A DNA stretch of 64,000 nucleotides from a candidate division KSB1 bacterium (lineage in GTDB: Bacteria > Zhuqueibacterota > Zhuqueibacteria > Thermofontimicrobiales > Thermofontimicrobiaceae). The stretch spans positions 62,001 through 126,000 of the forward strand of contig JAPDPQ010000003.1 in assembly GCA_034506395.1 (NCBI GenBank), in the 5' to 3' direction. Shown piece after piece: positions 38,583 to 47,377 of this stretch. A program made the translations under genes and the position numbers. Within the stretch, counting starts at the first letter, position 1, and each line of letters begins with the position of its first letter. The notes beneath the pieces are model-generated. The model was not told the origin of the DNA and made no database searches. It worked only from the letters and a program-made list of their open reading frames with translations.

Positions 38583-40231
38583 TCGATATTGAGCAATATC
38601 TTCAAAATAGTATCGCAACAGCTTTACGTCGTTTATCCTTCGATCCAAGCCAGATCATGATCAAATTGGAGCCGCCGAAGCAAAATCAGTTTGGCGATCT
38701 TGCCTGCAATATCGCGCTGCAATTGGCATCGCAACAGAAGCGCGCTCCGCGAGCGATTGCTGAGGCGATCATGTCGGGGCTGGAGCTCGACCCAGGCATG
38801 GTCGAAAAAGTGGAGATTGCTGGGCCTGGCTTCATCAATTTCCATCTCGGATGGGGGTATTATCGACAAGCATTGCTGAACATTCTTCACCAGGGAACTG
38901 AATTTGGTCAGGCCACTTGGGGGAATGGCGTTAAAATGCAGATCGAGTTCGTCAGTGCTAATCCTACTGGGCCATTGAATGTCGTCAGCGCGCGCGCTGC
39001 CGCCGTCGGCGATGTGATGGTCAACCTTTATCGAGCTGTGGGATTCGCTGCCGATCGAGAATATTATATCAATGATGCTGGGCGACAGGTGAGGCTATTG
39101 GGTGCTTCGGTGAGTTCCCGATACATGGAGCTATTCGGCCATCGTGAACCCTTTCCAGAGGAAGGTTATCATGGCGAATATGTGAAAGATTTAGCCAAAG
39201 AGATCGCCGATGAATATGGTGATCGGTTTTGTCAGCTTACTATCGATGAGCGACAGGAGCAATTGTCAAAAATCGCTTTAGAGAAAATGATCGCGCTTCA
39301 TCAACAGATGATGCAGCAGTATGGGGTGAAATTCGATACCTGGTTTCCCGAGAGCCAGTTGCGCGCGGCCGAAGCGCACCTTGCCGTTCTGAGGGAATTG
39401 GAGCAAGCTGGGTATACATATCAGGAGCAAGGTGCAATTTGGTTTCGTTCCACCCTGTTCGGCGATGAGAAAGATCGGGTATTGATCACCAGCGAGGGAG
39501 AGCCAACCTACTTCTTGGTGGACATTGCCTATCATCGAAATAAATATCAGCGAGGGTATGAAAAACTGTATGACATTTGGGGGCCAGATCATCATGGCTA
39601 TATTCCCAGAATGGCAGCAGCGATTCAAGCCCTCGGCTATCCAAAGGACAGCTTTCATGTGGAGATCGTACAGCAGGTCAATTTGCTGCGCGCTGGAGAG
39701 GTCGTAAAAATGTCCAAGCGGGCGGGTCAAATCATTACCATGGAAGAGCTAATCCAAGAAGTCGGCGTCGATGCCGCCAGGTTCTTCTTCGTCAATCGCA
39801 AATGCTCCAGCCATCTCGATTTCGATATCGATTTGGCTAAAAAGCAGTCGGATGAAAACCCAGTCTATTACGTCCAATATGCCCATGCTCGAATTTTTAA
39901 TATCATCAAATTTGCTGAGCAACAGGGCTATCGCATTGAACTGGACGCCGATCTCACCCGGCTGCAGCAGGAGGAGGAACGGCTATTGATCAAAAGGTTG
40001 CTTCAGTACCCTGAAATCATCTCCAGGGCGGCCCAGTTCTGGGAGCCCCATTTGTTGACGAATTATTTGCAGGAGCTGGCAGCGGTTTTTCATCACTTTT
40101 ATCAGAAACATCGGGTGGTCACCGAAGATGCACCGCTCACTCGGGCGCGGCTCTTGTTATGTCAGGCAACACAGATCGTGTTCGCCAATGGGTTAAGGAT
40201 CTTGGGCATCACTGCTCCAGAGCGTATGTAG
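38579..40231 (+). CDS. argS: Arginine--tRNA ligase
   Basis: This 550-residue class I synthetase charges tRNA-Arg. The N-terminal ArgRS-specific domain (~1-90) is followed by the catalytic fold, with FVSANPTGPLNVVSARAAAVGD at about 124-145. The HIGH signature is thus NVVS. KMSKR is intact (VVKMSKRAG, ~377), as is WGPDHHGYIPRM. A C-terminal DALR anticodon-binding domain follows (PVYYVQYAHARIFNI, then YLQELAAVFHHFY). It overlaps rsfS by 4 bp. Being the only ArgRS in view and complete, it is likely functional despite the altered HIGH. Confidence 0.95.
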   Translation: MIDIEQYLQNSIATALRRLSFDPSQIMIKLEPPKQNQFGDLACNIALQLASQQKRAPRAIAEAIMSGLELDPGMVEKVEIAGPGFINFHLGWGYYRQALLNILHQGTEFGQATWGNGVKMQIEFVSANPTGPLNVVSARAAAVGDVMVNLYRAVGFAADREYYINDAGRQVRLLGASVSSRYMELFGHREPFPEEGYHGEYVKDLAKEIADEYGDRFCQLTIDERQEQLSKIALEKMIALHQQMMQQYGVKFDTWFPESQLRAAEAHLAVLRELEQAGYTYQEQGAIWFRSTLFGDEKDRVLITSEGEPTYFLVDIAYHRNKYQRGYEKLYDIWGPDHHGYIPRMAAAIQALGYPKDSFHVEIVQQVNLLRAGEVVKMSKRAGQIITMEELIQEVGVDAARFFFVNRKCSSHLDFDIDLAKKQSDENPVYYVQYAHARIFNIIKFAEQQGYRIELDADLTRLQQEEERLLIKRLLQYPEIISRAAQFWEPHLLTNYLQELAAVFHHFYQKHRVVTEDAPLTRARLLLCQATQIVFANGLRILGITAPERM

Positions 40232-40358
40232 CATCTCAAATCTAACAAGGCCAATTTTGAGGCAACGTTTCGATCTCGGTTGAATGGATCGAAAAAGTTA
40301 TCGTTCACTAAATTTGTAGCTTCGATCATCCTTTGAATCATCATCTTGGGAGCAAATT

Positions 40359-41261
40359 ATGAGCGTTCTGGTGGTCGGCTCTGTCGCCCTTGATACAGTG
40401 GAAACGCCATTTGGCAAGGTCGACGACGCCATTGGCGGCTCGGCAACTTATTTCAGCGCAGCCGCGAGTTATTTTACAGATGTCAATATCGTTGCCGTGG
40501 TCGGCGAAGATTTTCCGATCGACCAAATCAAATTTCTCCAAGCCCGCGGTGTGAATCTCGATGGACTTGTGGTCAAACCTGGAAAAACATTCCGGTGGGG
40601 TGGAAAATATGATTTCGATCTCAATCAGCGGGAAACGCTTTTCACCCATTTGAACGTGTTCGAAAATTTCGACCCGAAATTGCCCGAACACTATCGAAAC
40701 ACCCCTTATCTATTTTTGGCAAACATACATCCAGAACTCCAGCTCAAAGTGCTCCATCAAATGTCCCAGCCGAAATTGGTCGTGATGGACACCATGAACT
40801 TCTGGATCGAACGGACGCCTGCGCCACTCGCAGAGGTTTTGAAACGTGTCGATATCTTGATTGTAAATGATTCTGAAGTCCGTCAATTGGCTCAAACGCC
40901 CAATTTGTTTATTGGAGCGAAGCGAATCCAAAAGATGGGCCCAAAAATTATTGTGATGAAGAAGGGGGAACATGGAGCGCTATTGGTGCATGATGGCCAA
41001 TACTTCTGGGCCCCAGCATTTCCCTTGGAACAACTCCAGGACCCAACTGGCGCGGGAGATACTTTTGCTGGTGGATTTGTCGGTTATTTGGCCAAAGTTG
41101 ATGATCCGTCTCCGGCTCATCTGAGAAAAGCGGTCATCTACGGCAGCACGCTCGCTTCCTTCTGCGTGGAACAGTTCAGCCTCAGGGGGCTCAAGAACCT
41201 TTCTCCCCAGCAGATCGAGCACCGCTATCGGCAGTTTATCGATATGGTCAAATGCGATTAA
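40359..41261 (+). CDS. PfkB-family sugar kinase
   Basis: This 300-residue ribokinase-fold kinase begins SVLVVGSVALDTVETPFGK, with a GGSATYFSAAAS substrate loop, and has the PfkB signature 2 DPTGAGDTFAGGFVGYLA with the catalytic Asp. The family phosphorylates sugars or nucleosides at a hydroxymethyl group. The substrate cannot be read here. GGGAG precedes the ATG. It is distinct from the PfkB protein at 44428-45372, with little sequence in common outside the kinase motifs. Confidence 0.85.
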   Translation: MSVLVVGSVALDTVETPFGKVDDAIGGSATYFSAAASYFTDVNIVAVVGEDFPIDQIKFLQARGVNLDGLVVKPGKTFRWGGKYDFDLNQRETLFTHLNVFENFDPKLPEHYRNTPYLFLANIHPELQLKVLHQMSQPKLVVMDTMNFWIERTPAPLAEVLKRVDILIVNDSEVRQLAQTPNLFIGAKRIQKMGPKIIVMKKGEHGALLVHDGQYFWAPAFPLEQLQDPTGAGDTFAGGFVGYLAKVDDPSPAHLRKAVIYGSTLASFCVEQFSLRGLKNLSPQQIEHRYRQFIDMVKCD

Positions 41262-41486
41262 CATATCTATTGACTTTGGTCTTAACTGAGCAAAAAATCA
41301 AGCTCCTTTTTCAAATTGTTATTCGTGCTTCTCAACATCATCAAATATCCAGAGAAGCTAATCGATGAGATGGATCGAAAAATGTCTCGAAATTCATCCT
41401 CGCTGACTGGATGATGACTTTATGCTTTTTAATTAAAATTTGGGCAAAAAAAATAGCGGACAAAAGACGGATCGAAATGCTCATCA

Positions 41487-41906
41487 ATGAAAGTATTGAC
41501 AGATTATATTCCAATTTCTACTCGAGGCTTCACTGACATTGTCGATATTACTGATAAAGTTGCCTCTCTGATTGATCGATCAGAACTTCAGTCTGGGCTG
41601 GCGACTGTTTTTATTTCAGGATCGACGGCAGGGGTGACGACCATTGAATATGAGCCAGGTTTGATTCGGGACTTGCCTGAGGCATTTGAGAAAGTGGCTC
41701 CAATGAGCCAGCGCTATCATCACGACGCCACTTGGCACGATGGCAACGGTTTTGCTCATGTCCGCGCCGCGCTTTTGGGTGCTTCGCTCAGCGTTCCTTT
41801 TAAAGACAAACGCTTGTTGCTGGGCACTTGGCAACAAATTGTGGTAGTCGATTTCGATAATCGGCCGCGCCGGCGCGAAGTGGTGGTCCAACTCATGGGA
41901 GCTTAG
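41487..41906 (+). CDS. yjbQ: YjbQ/UPF0047 family protein (secondary thiamine-phosphate synthase-like)
   Basis: This 139-residue protein fits the family length. It contains VFISGSTAGVTTIEYEPGL, a YHHDATWHDGNGFAHVRAALLGASLSVP stretch with the conserved His/Asp/Asn cluster, and LGTWQQIVVVDFDNRPRRREV. Members have weak thiamine-phosphate synthase activity, and their main role is unresolved. It is followed after 6 bp by an ECF-type ATPase, which may point to vitamin-related transport; this is an inference. Confidence 0.9.
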   Translation: MKVLTDYIPISTRGFTDIVDITDKVASLIDRSELQSGLATVFISGSTAGVTTIEYEPGLIRDLPEAFEKVAPMSQRYHHDATWHDGNGFAHVRAALLGASLSVPFKDKRLLLGTWQQIVVVDFDNRPRRREVVVQLMGA

Positions 41907-41912
41907 CGGCTC

Positions 41913-42731
41913 ATGATCGAATTGGTAGATGTAAGCTATTTTTATGAGTCAGCAGAGCAAGGATCGATCCCAGCTCTCCGTCACATCACCTGGCAGTTTC
42001 GTGAAGGCGAATACGTTGCAATGATGGGGCGCAATAATAGTGGCAAGACCACCTTAGCCCGTTGTCTCAATGCGCTCTTGATTCCGCAACAAGGTACAGT
42101 GTGGGTCGACGGTCTCAACAGCCAAGAACCTCAAAACATCATTCCAATCCGGAAAAAAGTGGGCATGGTGTTTCAGAACCCGGACAACCAGATCGTCGCA
42201 ACCACGGTCGAAACAGAGATCGCATTTGGTCTAGAGAACCTCGGCATCCCAACTGATAGGATGCGCGAGATCGTGACCGCTAATCTGGAGCGATTTGGTT
42301 TGACACGGTACCGTAACTATCCGCCTCATCTTCTCTCAGGTGGAGAGAAACAACGGCTGGCGATCGCTTCAATATTAGCCATGAATCCTAAATATCTGGT
42401 GCTCGATGAACCCAGTTCCATGCTCGATGCCACTGGTCGACGGGAACTAATGGCAATTTTAAATGAAATCAAAGCGGAAAATGCGAGCAAGCCGGTCGAA
42501 GATCGCACGGCCATCCTATTCATCACTCAATTTCCGGAAGAAGCTTTGCCGGCGGATCGTTTGATTCTCCTGGATCAGGGCCAAATTGTCTGCGATGGAC
42601 CGCCCAAAAAAGTGTTCCAAAATGTCGAGCAAATCAAGTCGTTGGGATTAGAAGTTCCGGTAGAATTTGAAATCCTCCCATGGCTTAAGGCGCAGGGACT
42701 TGATTTAGAAGTTTTGAATGAATTTCTCTAA
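41913..42731 (+). CDS. ECF-type/cobalt-like ABC transporter ATPase subunit
   Basis: This 272-residue ATPase has Walker A GRNNSGKTT, a Q-loop at GMVFQNPDNQIVATTVETEIAFGLEN (the PDNQ...VETEIAFGLEN pattern is typical of EcfA subunits), signature LLSGGEKQRLAIA, and Walker B YLVLDEPSS. It would energise uptake of a vitamin or metal together with EcfT and a substrate-binding S subunit. No EcfT, S subunit or second ATPase lies in the window, so partners must be elsewhere. It follows yjbQ by 6 bp. Confidence 0.88.
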   Translation: MIELVDVSYFYESAEQGSIPALRHITWQFREGEYVAMMGRNNSGKTTLARCLNALLIPQQGTVWVDGLNSQEPQNIIPIRKKVGMVFQNPDNQIVATTVETEIAFGLENLGIPTDRMREIVTANLERFGLTRYRNYPPHLLSGGEKQRLAIASILAMNPKYLVLDEPSSMLDATGRRELMAILNEIKAENASKPVEDRTAILFITQFPEEALPADRLILLDQGQIVCDGPPKKVFQNVEQIKSLGLEVPVEFEILPWLKAQGLDLEVLNEFL

Positions 42732-43050
42732 TCATTCAAAATGGAAATCCTGGCCGAAACTAGCTCTTTGTTCATGATATTGAACTGTTATTCTGGCTGG
42801 CTCATCATTAAAACCCGACTTTCAATCGGAATAATGTCGAGAATAAGCTGTTTGGTTCCGATTTGGGCTGAAAAGGATTCAAAACTAAGTTTTGTGAGAA
42901 AATTTGAAAAGGCATGTTTCTAAGGAAAGGATTTCATTTATTCAAATGGAACGCCTTGCTCGGTTGCAGCAATTCGTCTTTCTGATTTAGTGTGGTCATC
43001 AATAACCAATCGACCCGACGAAGCGATTTTACAGAAAAAGGAGCATTGCA
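42732..43050. other. Intergenic region before the purine permease gene
   Basis: No gene or purine-riboswitch-like fold was recognised in these 319 bp. The ribosome site AAAGGAG lies 7 bases before the permease ATG. Confidence 0.4.
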
Positions 43051-44352
43051 ATGCGGCGTTTTTTTAAATTCGATCAACTCGGCACCAACTATCGCCGGGA
43101 AATTCTTGCTGGCATTACGACGTTCATCACCATGTCTTACATCATCATCGTCAATCCAGCGATCCTGGAGGCGGCACACATGCCGAAAGACGCGGTGATG
43201 GTCGCCACGATTTTGACTGCCTTCTTTGGGACTGTCTGTCTGGGCATCTATTCCAACCGTCCTTTTGCTATCGCGCCTTATATGGGTGAGAACGCCTTCA
43301 TTGCCTATACCGTGGTCAATGTGTTGGGCTACACCTGGCAAACCGCCTTGGGTGCGATCTTTGTCGGGGGCGTGTTGTTCACGGTCCTGACATTGCTACG
43401 CGTGCGGACCTGGCTGGTGGAGGTCATTCCTCAGAGCCTGAAATATAGCTTCGCCGTCGGTATCGGCTTGTTCCTCACCTTGATCGGCTTGAATGAGACC
43501 GGAATCGTCTCTGTAGGGGTGGCTTCGGCCCCGCTCAAGCTGGGCAACATCGCCGATCCGAAAGCGCTTCTGGCCATCCTGGGATTCGTGCTGATCGGTT
43601 TCCTGATGCTGATTCGAATCCGGGGCGCAATCCTGATCGGCATTTTAAGCGTCACGGTGCTCTCTTATATTCTTGGACTTTCGGAAACCCCTGAAAAATT
43701 CATGAGTATGCCCCCAAGCTTAAAGCCAATTCTCCTTCAATTAGATATCGCAGGCGCACTCACCTGGGGATTTTTCGCAGTCATTCTGACGGTTTTTGTC
43801 ATGGATTTCGTTGATACTATGGGGACGTTGATCGGGCTCTCTGCCCGTGCAAACCTATTAGATGAGCGGGGCAATTTGCCTCAGATTGAAAAACCGATGC
43901 TGATCGATGCGCTTTCCACGGTGCTCGGTGCCCTATTGGGAACCACCACAAGCGGCGTCTATATTGAATCGGCTGCTGGCATTGAAGAAGGCGGGAGAAG
44001 CGGATTCACTTCGGTGGTCACCGGGGTGCTATTCCTCTTGGCTCTATTCTTCGCCCCATTTTTAACCGCTATCCCAGCGTTCGCTTATGGCCCAGCATTG
44101 ATGATCGTCGGATTATTAATGTTAGAGCCAATCAAAAAAATTGATTTTTCCGATTACAGCGAGCTGATCCCAGCGTTCTGCACCATTGTGCTGATGAGTT
44201 TCACATTCAACATCGGAATCGGGATGACGGCCGGGTTTGTTCTTTATCCATTGTTCAAATTGCTGGCTGGAAGACCGCAACACATCCATCCGGGAATGTG
44301 GGTCCTATTTGTATTATCGCTTTTGTTTTATATTTTCTATCCGTATCACTAA
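43051..44352 (+). CDS. NCS2/AzgA-type purine (adenine/guanine/hypoxanthine) permease
   Basis: This 433-residue inner-membrane protein has about 12-14 helices. It begins with the hallmark YRREILAGITTFITMSYIIIVNP, followed by FAIAPYMGENAFIAYTVV (substrate site), and later VFVMDFVDTMGTLIGLSARANLL and LGTTTSGVYIESAAGIEEGGRSGFT, all typical of AzgA/PbuG proton-coupled purine transporters. The length fits the family. It stands as a single gene; downstream is a PfkB kinase that could act on a nucleoside, but this link is a guess. Confidence 0.92.
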   Translation: MRRFFKFDQLGTNYRREILAGITTFITMSYIIIVNPAILEAAHMPKDAVMVATILTAFFGTVCLGIYSNRPFAIAPYMGENAFIAYTVVNVLGYTWQTALGAIFVGGVLFTVLTLLRVRTWLVEVIPQSLKYSFAVGIGLFLTLIGLNETGIVSVGVASAPLKLGNIADPKALLAILGFVLIGFLMLIRIRGAILIGILSVTVLSYILGLSETPEKFMSMPPSLKPILLQLDIAGALTWGFFAVILTVFVMDFVDTMGTLIGLSARANLLDERGNLPQIEKPMLIDALSTVLGALLGTTTSGVYIESAAGIEEGGRSGFTSVVTGVLFLLALFFAPFLTAIPAFAYGPALMIVGLLMLEPIKKIDFSDYSELIPAFCTIVLMSFTFNIGIGMTAGFVLYPLFKLLAGRPQHIHPGMWVLFVLSLLFYIFYPYH

Positions 44353-44427
44353 AAACACGAACCGAAATTAGACAAAGGCAACTGCGCGATATTTTTTTAT
44401 AAGAAGCTTTTCTTATAGCAATAGCAG

Positions 44428-45372
44428 GTGGCAATGAAAATCGGAGTTATTGGGACCTTCATCAAAGATCATATCAAGCTCAGCACCGGGGATGAAGTGG
44501 ATAGCTTTGGTGGGATTTTTTACACTGTTTCGATCCTGAGCAATTTGATTTCTGCCGGGGATGAAATTTATCCGGTCTGCTATTTGGGAACTGATATTTA
44601 TAATTCTATCACCCAGCGGTTGGCGGAGTTGCCCGGTGTTAAAGAATACGGCATTCGGAAGATTGATCAGCCTAATACCGCGGTGACATTGATCTATCAC
44701 ACCACCGAGCAACGGTTTGAATACCTCTCCCATCGTCTCCCGCCAATCGAACTGGATCATATTCGGTCGATCGGCGTGATGGATGCATGGCTCGTGAACT
44801 TCATCACTGGCTTCGAGATGTCATTGCCCTGCTTTCAGCAATTCCGAAGCCAAGTTCCGGGATTGGTATATGTGGATTATCATAGTCTCTCGCTGGACAT
44901 TCAACCTGACGGATTGCGCGTGCTGCGCTATCGGCCAGACTGGAGAGAGTGGCTAAGCGGTATCGATGTAGTTCAAATGAATGAAGCAGAAGCCGCCTCG
45001 GTACTGAATCTATCAGCACCTTCGGATTCTCAATTATCTAATCTCGGCTGCCAAATTTTGGAACTTGGGGTTAAAGTCTGTCATATCACTCGTGGCTCTA
45101 ATGGTTCGTTCCTATTTGTAAAAAAGGGATCAAAACAGGAATTTTATCAGATTCCAGCCATGCCGCTGAAAACCGTAGTAGACGTAACTGGCTGTGGGGA
45201 TGCATTTGCTGCTGGTTTTTTGGTTCATTATTTGAACCGAGGCGACGCGCTCGAAGCAACGCGCTATGCCAATCGAGTTGCTGGATTGAACTGCACTTTC
45301 AGCGGCACAGAACAATTACCAGAACTGAAAACCATGCTAAAAGATGCTGGGGTTGAATCATCGGCTTTTTAA
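44428..45372 (+). CDS. PfkB-family carbohydrate kinase
   Basis: This 314-residue ribokinase-like protein has KIGVIGTFIKDHI at the start, a YFGTDIYNSITQRL-like substrate lid, and signature 2 VDVTGCGDAFAAGFLVHYL with catalytic Asp in the anion hole. The usual Ala-Gly-Asp is Cys-Gly-Asp (TGCGD), a common variant. The substrate is unknown. It has a weak ribosome site (GCAGGTGGC). A dTDP-rhamnose pathway reductase starts 37 bp downstream, so a role in activating a sugar for surface glycans is possible. Confidence 0.8.
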   Translation: MAMKIGVIGTFIKDHIKLSTGDEVDSFGGIFYTVSILSNLISAGDEIYPVCYLGTDIYNSITQRLAELPGVKEYGIRKIDQPNTAVTLIYHTTEQRFEYLSHRLPPIELDHIRSIGVMDAWLVNFITGFEMSLPCFQQFRSQVPGLVYVDYHSLSLDIQPDGLRVLRYRPDWREWLSGIDVVQMNEAEAASVLNLSAPSDSQLSNLGCQILELGVKVCHITRGSNGSFLFVKKGSKQEFYQIPAMPLKTVVDVTGCGDAFAAGFLVHYLNRGDALEATRYANRVAGLNCTFSGTEQLPELKTMLKDAGVESSAF

Positions 45373-45409
45373 AAAGAGGAGCACCAATCGCATTGTTTAG
45401 GGGTTCGAA

Positions 45410-46315
45410 ATGGAAAAACTTGTCATCACTGGAGTAAATGGTTTATTGGGGCAGAAGCTCCTGGAACGATCGGTTTCTCATTATGAAGTCATGGGGATAG
45501 ATCTTCATGAGGCACCGTTTCAGACCAAGGTCAAATTCACATATCGCCAGCTTGATCTGACCAAGCGTCGGCTGGTGAAACAAGCATTAGCCGAATTTCA
45601 GCCGCATTATCTGATCAACACCGCTGCAATGACGGATGTCGATGGGTGCGAAACCCAAAAGGAACAATGTTGGAAGATCAACGTTGAGGCCATGGATCAT
45701 ATCATTCAGGCAGTCCGCAGGCTTGGGACCAAAATCGTCCATCTCTCGACTGATTATGTATTCGATGGCAAAAGCGGCCCATACGTGGAAACCGATACGC
45801 CCGAGCCGTTAGGATATTATGGCAAATCCAAATTGGCCAGTGAAAACTTGCTGATCGCTTCGGGTTTGGAACACGCCATCGTCCGCACCATGGTGTTGTA
45901 TGGTCATGGCATTCAGACCCGTCCTAATTTTGTCACATGGGTAATTGAAAAATTGAACAAGGGAGAGACCGTTCAGGTCGTTACCGATCAGATCAGCAAT
46001 CCCACTCTGGCAGATGATCTCGCAGAAGCGATCTTACGGATCATTGAGCGCCGCAAATGGGATCTGTTTCACATTTGTGGCAGTGAATTGATCGACCGTT
46101 ATCACTTCGCCCTGAAAATCGCTGAGGTCTTTGATCTCAATCAAGAGCTCATCGAGCCGACCACCACCGCCAAACTCGGTCAGGCAGCGACACGACCCTT
46201 GAAGTCCGGTTTTATCATCACCAAGGCCCAGACCGAACTGGGGATTCAGATGTCCGATGTTACAACTGGATTAAAGAAGCTGAAGAAACAATTGAAAAGG
46301 TTCTTGTTCTTTTAA
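45410..46315 (+). CDS. rfbD: dTDP-4-dehydrorhamnose reductase
   Basis: This 301-residue SDR has VITGVNGLLGQKLL (NADPH-binding), NTAAMTDVDGCETQKEQCWKIN (typical RmlD NAAAYTAVD-like block), HLSTDYVFDGKSGPYVETD and catalytic YGKSKLASE, then DQISNPTLADDLAEAI. It reduces the last intermediate of dTDP-L-rhamnose synthesis. RmlA, B and C are not in the window. Context with GT2, GT9 and a Wzi-like protein fits a polysaccharide role. Confidence 0.88.
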   Translation: MEKLVITGVNGLLGQKLLERSVSHYEVMGIDLHEAPFQTKVKFTYRQLDLTKRRLVKQALAEFQPHYLINTAAMTDVDGCETQKEQCWKINVEAMDHIIQAVRRLGTKIVHLSTDYVFDGKSGPYVETDTPEPLGYYGKSKLASENLLIASGLEHAIVRTMVLYGHGIQTRPNFVTWVIEKLNKGETVQVVTDQISNPTLADDLAEAILRIIERRKWDLFHICGSELIDRYHFALKIAEVFDLNQELIEPTTTAKLGQAATRPLKSGFIITKAQTELGIQMSDVTTGLKKLKKQLKRFLFF

Positions 46316-46509
46316 ATCCAGGTGATCAAAACAGAAATTGAACGCACCTGCATAAAAAAGTCGGTAGCCTCGGATCAGCAGAAGGTGGATCAAGTAAAGC
46401 CAATCAGTGGGATCAGCTCGGATTGACAGGAAAGAGCCCCGTCGTGCTGCCGATAGGCAATTTTAGATTGATGAATCTATCGAACCAAAACCAAGAGGCC
46501 GAATACTGA

Positions 46510-47226
46510 ATGAAAGCCATTGTTGTTATTCCCACCTATAACGAAGCTCAAAATATTGAAAATCTCATCGATCGAATTCTCTTTCAAGGGATCCGAGGCT
46601 TGGATATTTTGGTAGTTGATGATAACTCGCCCGATGGCACAGCCGAGATTGTCGAAAATATTGCCCGCTGCGAGTCCAACGTATTTTTATTGAAACGGCC
46701 TACCAAGGCTGGCTTGGGAACCGCCTATGTGGCTGGATTCAAATACGCATTGGAACATGGTTATGATTACATCTTCGAAATGGATGCCGATTTCTCTCAC
46801 GATCCCGATGAAATCCCCAATTTTTTAGAAGCTATTAAAAACTATGATCTGGTGATCGGCTCGCGCTACAAGACTGGCGTCAATGTCATCAATTGGCCGA
46901 TCACCCGCTTGGTGCTCAGTGTCGGTGCCAATAAGTACACGCAATGGATCACAGGACTTCCCATCAAAGATTGCACCGGGGGTTATAAGTGCTTCCGTCG
47001 GGAGGTCCTCGAAGCCATCGATCTTGATCAGATTGCTTCAGATGGTTATTCGTTTCAAATCGAAATGAATTTCAAAGCATGGAAAAAGGGTTTCCGCATC
47101 ACTGAGATCCCCATCGTATTCACGGATCGCGAGGCGGGCAGCTCCAAGATGTCCAAAAAAATCATTCGTGAGGCGATCTGGATGGTGTGGAAATTGAAGA
47201 TTCTGAGCCTGCTTGGCAAAATTTGA
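46510..47226 (+). CDS. Polyprenol-phosphate mannose synthase-like glycosyltransferase (GT2)
   Basis: This 238-residue single-domain GT2 of the DPM1 type has VIPTYNEAQNIENLI at the start, VVDDNSPDGTAEI, the DxD-containing FEMDADFSHDPDEIP, and GGYKCFRREVLEAI near the acceptor site. There is no C-terminal membrane segment. Members transfer mannose (or another hexose) from the nucleotide sugar to a polyprenyl phosphate, giving a donor for periplasmic glycosylation. A polyprenyl synthase is also encoded in this window at 33928-34896. Confidence 0.88.
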   Translation: MKAIVVIPTYNEAQNIENLIDRILFQGIRGLDILVVDDNSPDGTAEIVENIARCESNVFLLKRPTKAGLGTAYVAGFKYALEHGYDYIFEMDADFSHDPDEIPNFLEAIKNYDLVIGSRYKTGVNVINWPITRLVLSVGANKYTQWITGLPIKDCTGGYKCFRREVLEAIDLDQIASDGYSFQIEMNFKAWKKGFRITEIPIVFTDREAGSSKMSKKIIREAIWMVWKLKILSLLGKI

Positions 47227-47273
47227 TCAAACTCGATCCTGGCCTAATTTTATTGCTCAAACGATCACTAATC

Positions 47274-47308
47274 ACTGACTACTGATTACTGACTACTGAA
47301 CACTGAAT
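47274..47308. repeat. Short 14 bp tandem repeat (about 2.5 copies)
   Basis: ACTGACTACTGA followed by two variable bases is repeated at 47274-47287 and 47288-47301, with a partial third copy. It lies in the gap between the GT2 gene and the anion transporter gene. It has no detected function. Confidence 0.6.
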
Positions 47309-47377
47309 AATCGTACGAATCGCCAAATCCCGATCATTTTTGTCCAGACCTGAAACCAAACTTACGGAGGTGGCAGA

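Noticed and set aside
42741..42923. 60-codon frame before the purine permease
   Set aside because: No ribosome site and no conserved motif.
42900..43050. Purine riboswitch upstream of the purine permease
   Set aside because: The conserved three-way-junction core was not found.
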